The notes under the pieces: generated by a model
What the model was told of the DNA's origin: nothing
The model's input: only the letters and a program-made list of their open reading frames with translations
Database searches by the model: none
NCBI GenBank assembly: GCA_017424085.1
Contig: JAFPBP010000115.1
Coordinates: 1 to 5,920 of the forward strand
Direction: 5' to 3'
Origin: Clostridia bacterium
GTDB lineage: Bacteria > Bacillota > Clostridia > Oscillospirales > UBA644
DNA length: 5,920 nt
Position numbers and translations under genes: made by a program
Shown here: piece by piece, positions 5,794-5,920 of the stretch
Numbering within the stretch: position 1 is the stretch's first letter
Layout of the letters: every line of letters begins with the position of its first letter

Positions 5794-5920
5794 GATCCGC
5801 ACCTCCGTTCGTCTGCTGCTCGTACACTTCGCGGTAAATCACGCAACGGGACAATAATTCCTCATGGTTGCCCACGTCGGAAACTGCACCGTTATCGAAG
5901 ACGATGATCATATCGGCATC
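5786..5920 (-). CDS. Partner ABC exporter subunit, last 44 residues (5' end outside window)
   Basis: The frame entering from the right edge on the minus strand encodes ADMIIVFDNGAVSDVGNHEE and continues to a TAA at 5788-5786. This matches the extreme C-terminus of an ABC exporter ATPase domain, just past the switch histidine, where family members read roughly ADxIIVLxxGxIxExGxHEELL. It overlaps the next gene by 8 nt (ATGAGTAA: the ATG of the downstream gene, the TAA of this one). With the complete subunit downstream it should form a heterodimeric exporter. The Walker motifs lie outside the window, so whether this is the chain with the degenerate ATP site cannot be judged. The frame is too short and incomplete to be reported by a simple ORF search. 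Confidence 0.85.
   Translation of the reverse strand, partial: DADMIIVFDNGAVSDVGNHEELLSRCVIYREVYEQQTNGGADHE
5801..5806 (-). promoter_or_regulatory. Ribosome binding site that fixes the ABC gene start
   Basis: GGAGGT on the minus strand, seven bases before ATG 5793-5791. It lies inside the last codons of the upstream gene. It overlaps the alternative GTG codon (5802-5800), which therefore cannot use it as a Shine-Dalgarno site. Confidence 0.85.

Noticed and set aside
5794..5802. GTG at 5802 as start of the ABC exporter subunit.
   Set aside because: The GGAGGT site overlaps this codon and is correctly placed only for ATG 5793.

Overview
The window looks like chromosomal DNA from a Gram-positive anaerobe of the class Clostridia, probably an Oscillospiraceae/Lachnospiraceae-type gut bacterium. 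This is inferred from a LytR-CpsA-Psr (LCP) wall protein, a heterodimeric ABC exporter of the type common in gut Clostridia, strong purine-rich Shine-Dalgarno sites, a consensus TTGACA/TATAAT promoter, and moderately GC-rich codons (CCC, CTG, ATC, TCC). The genus cannot be fixed from the sequence alone.

Layout: (1) Bases 2-1645, plus strand: the C-terminal part of an Ldh2-family (malate/L-lactate-type) dehydrogenase, a 66-nt gap containing an 11-bp hairpin, then a complete 390-aa NAD-type malic enzyme, closed by a 12-bp-stem terminator. (2) Bases 1707-2294, plus strand: a 195-aa two-helix membrane protein that looks like a bacterial PH-like domain split by a transmembrane hairpin. Its start codon lies only 17 nt after the terminator stem. 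(3) Bases 2312-2350: a bidirectional terminator separating the convergent gene sets. (4) Bases 2345-3697, minus strand: an LCP-family cell-wall glycopolymer ligase with an unusually long repetitive Thr/Asp/Lys linker. It is driven by a full-consensus extended -10 promoter with an 18-bp perfect palindrome directly after the -10 box. (5) Bases 3809-3838: a 13-bp hairpin between the LCP promoter and the upstream operon. (6) Bases 3847-5920, minus strand: an ABC exporter operon. It contains one complete 648-aa half-transporter and the last 44 residues of its partner, with an 8-nt gene overlap.

How the genes may work together: the first two genes form a small malate/pyruvate (or lactate/pyruvate) redox module. 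The LCP gene acts in envelope assembly, joining secondary polymers to peptidoglycan. The two ABC genes encode a heterodimeric exporter of unknown substrate. The three groups look functionally independent. No RNA genes, insertion sequences, CRISPR arrays or phage genes were seen. I found no convincing new multi-gene system. The most notable signal is the promoter/palindrome/alternative-start arrangement in front of the LCP gene.
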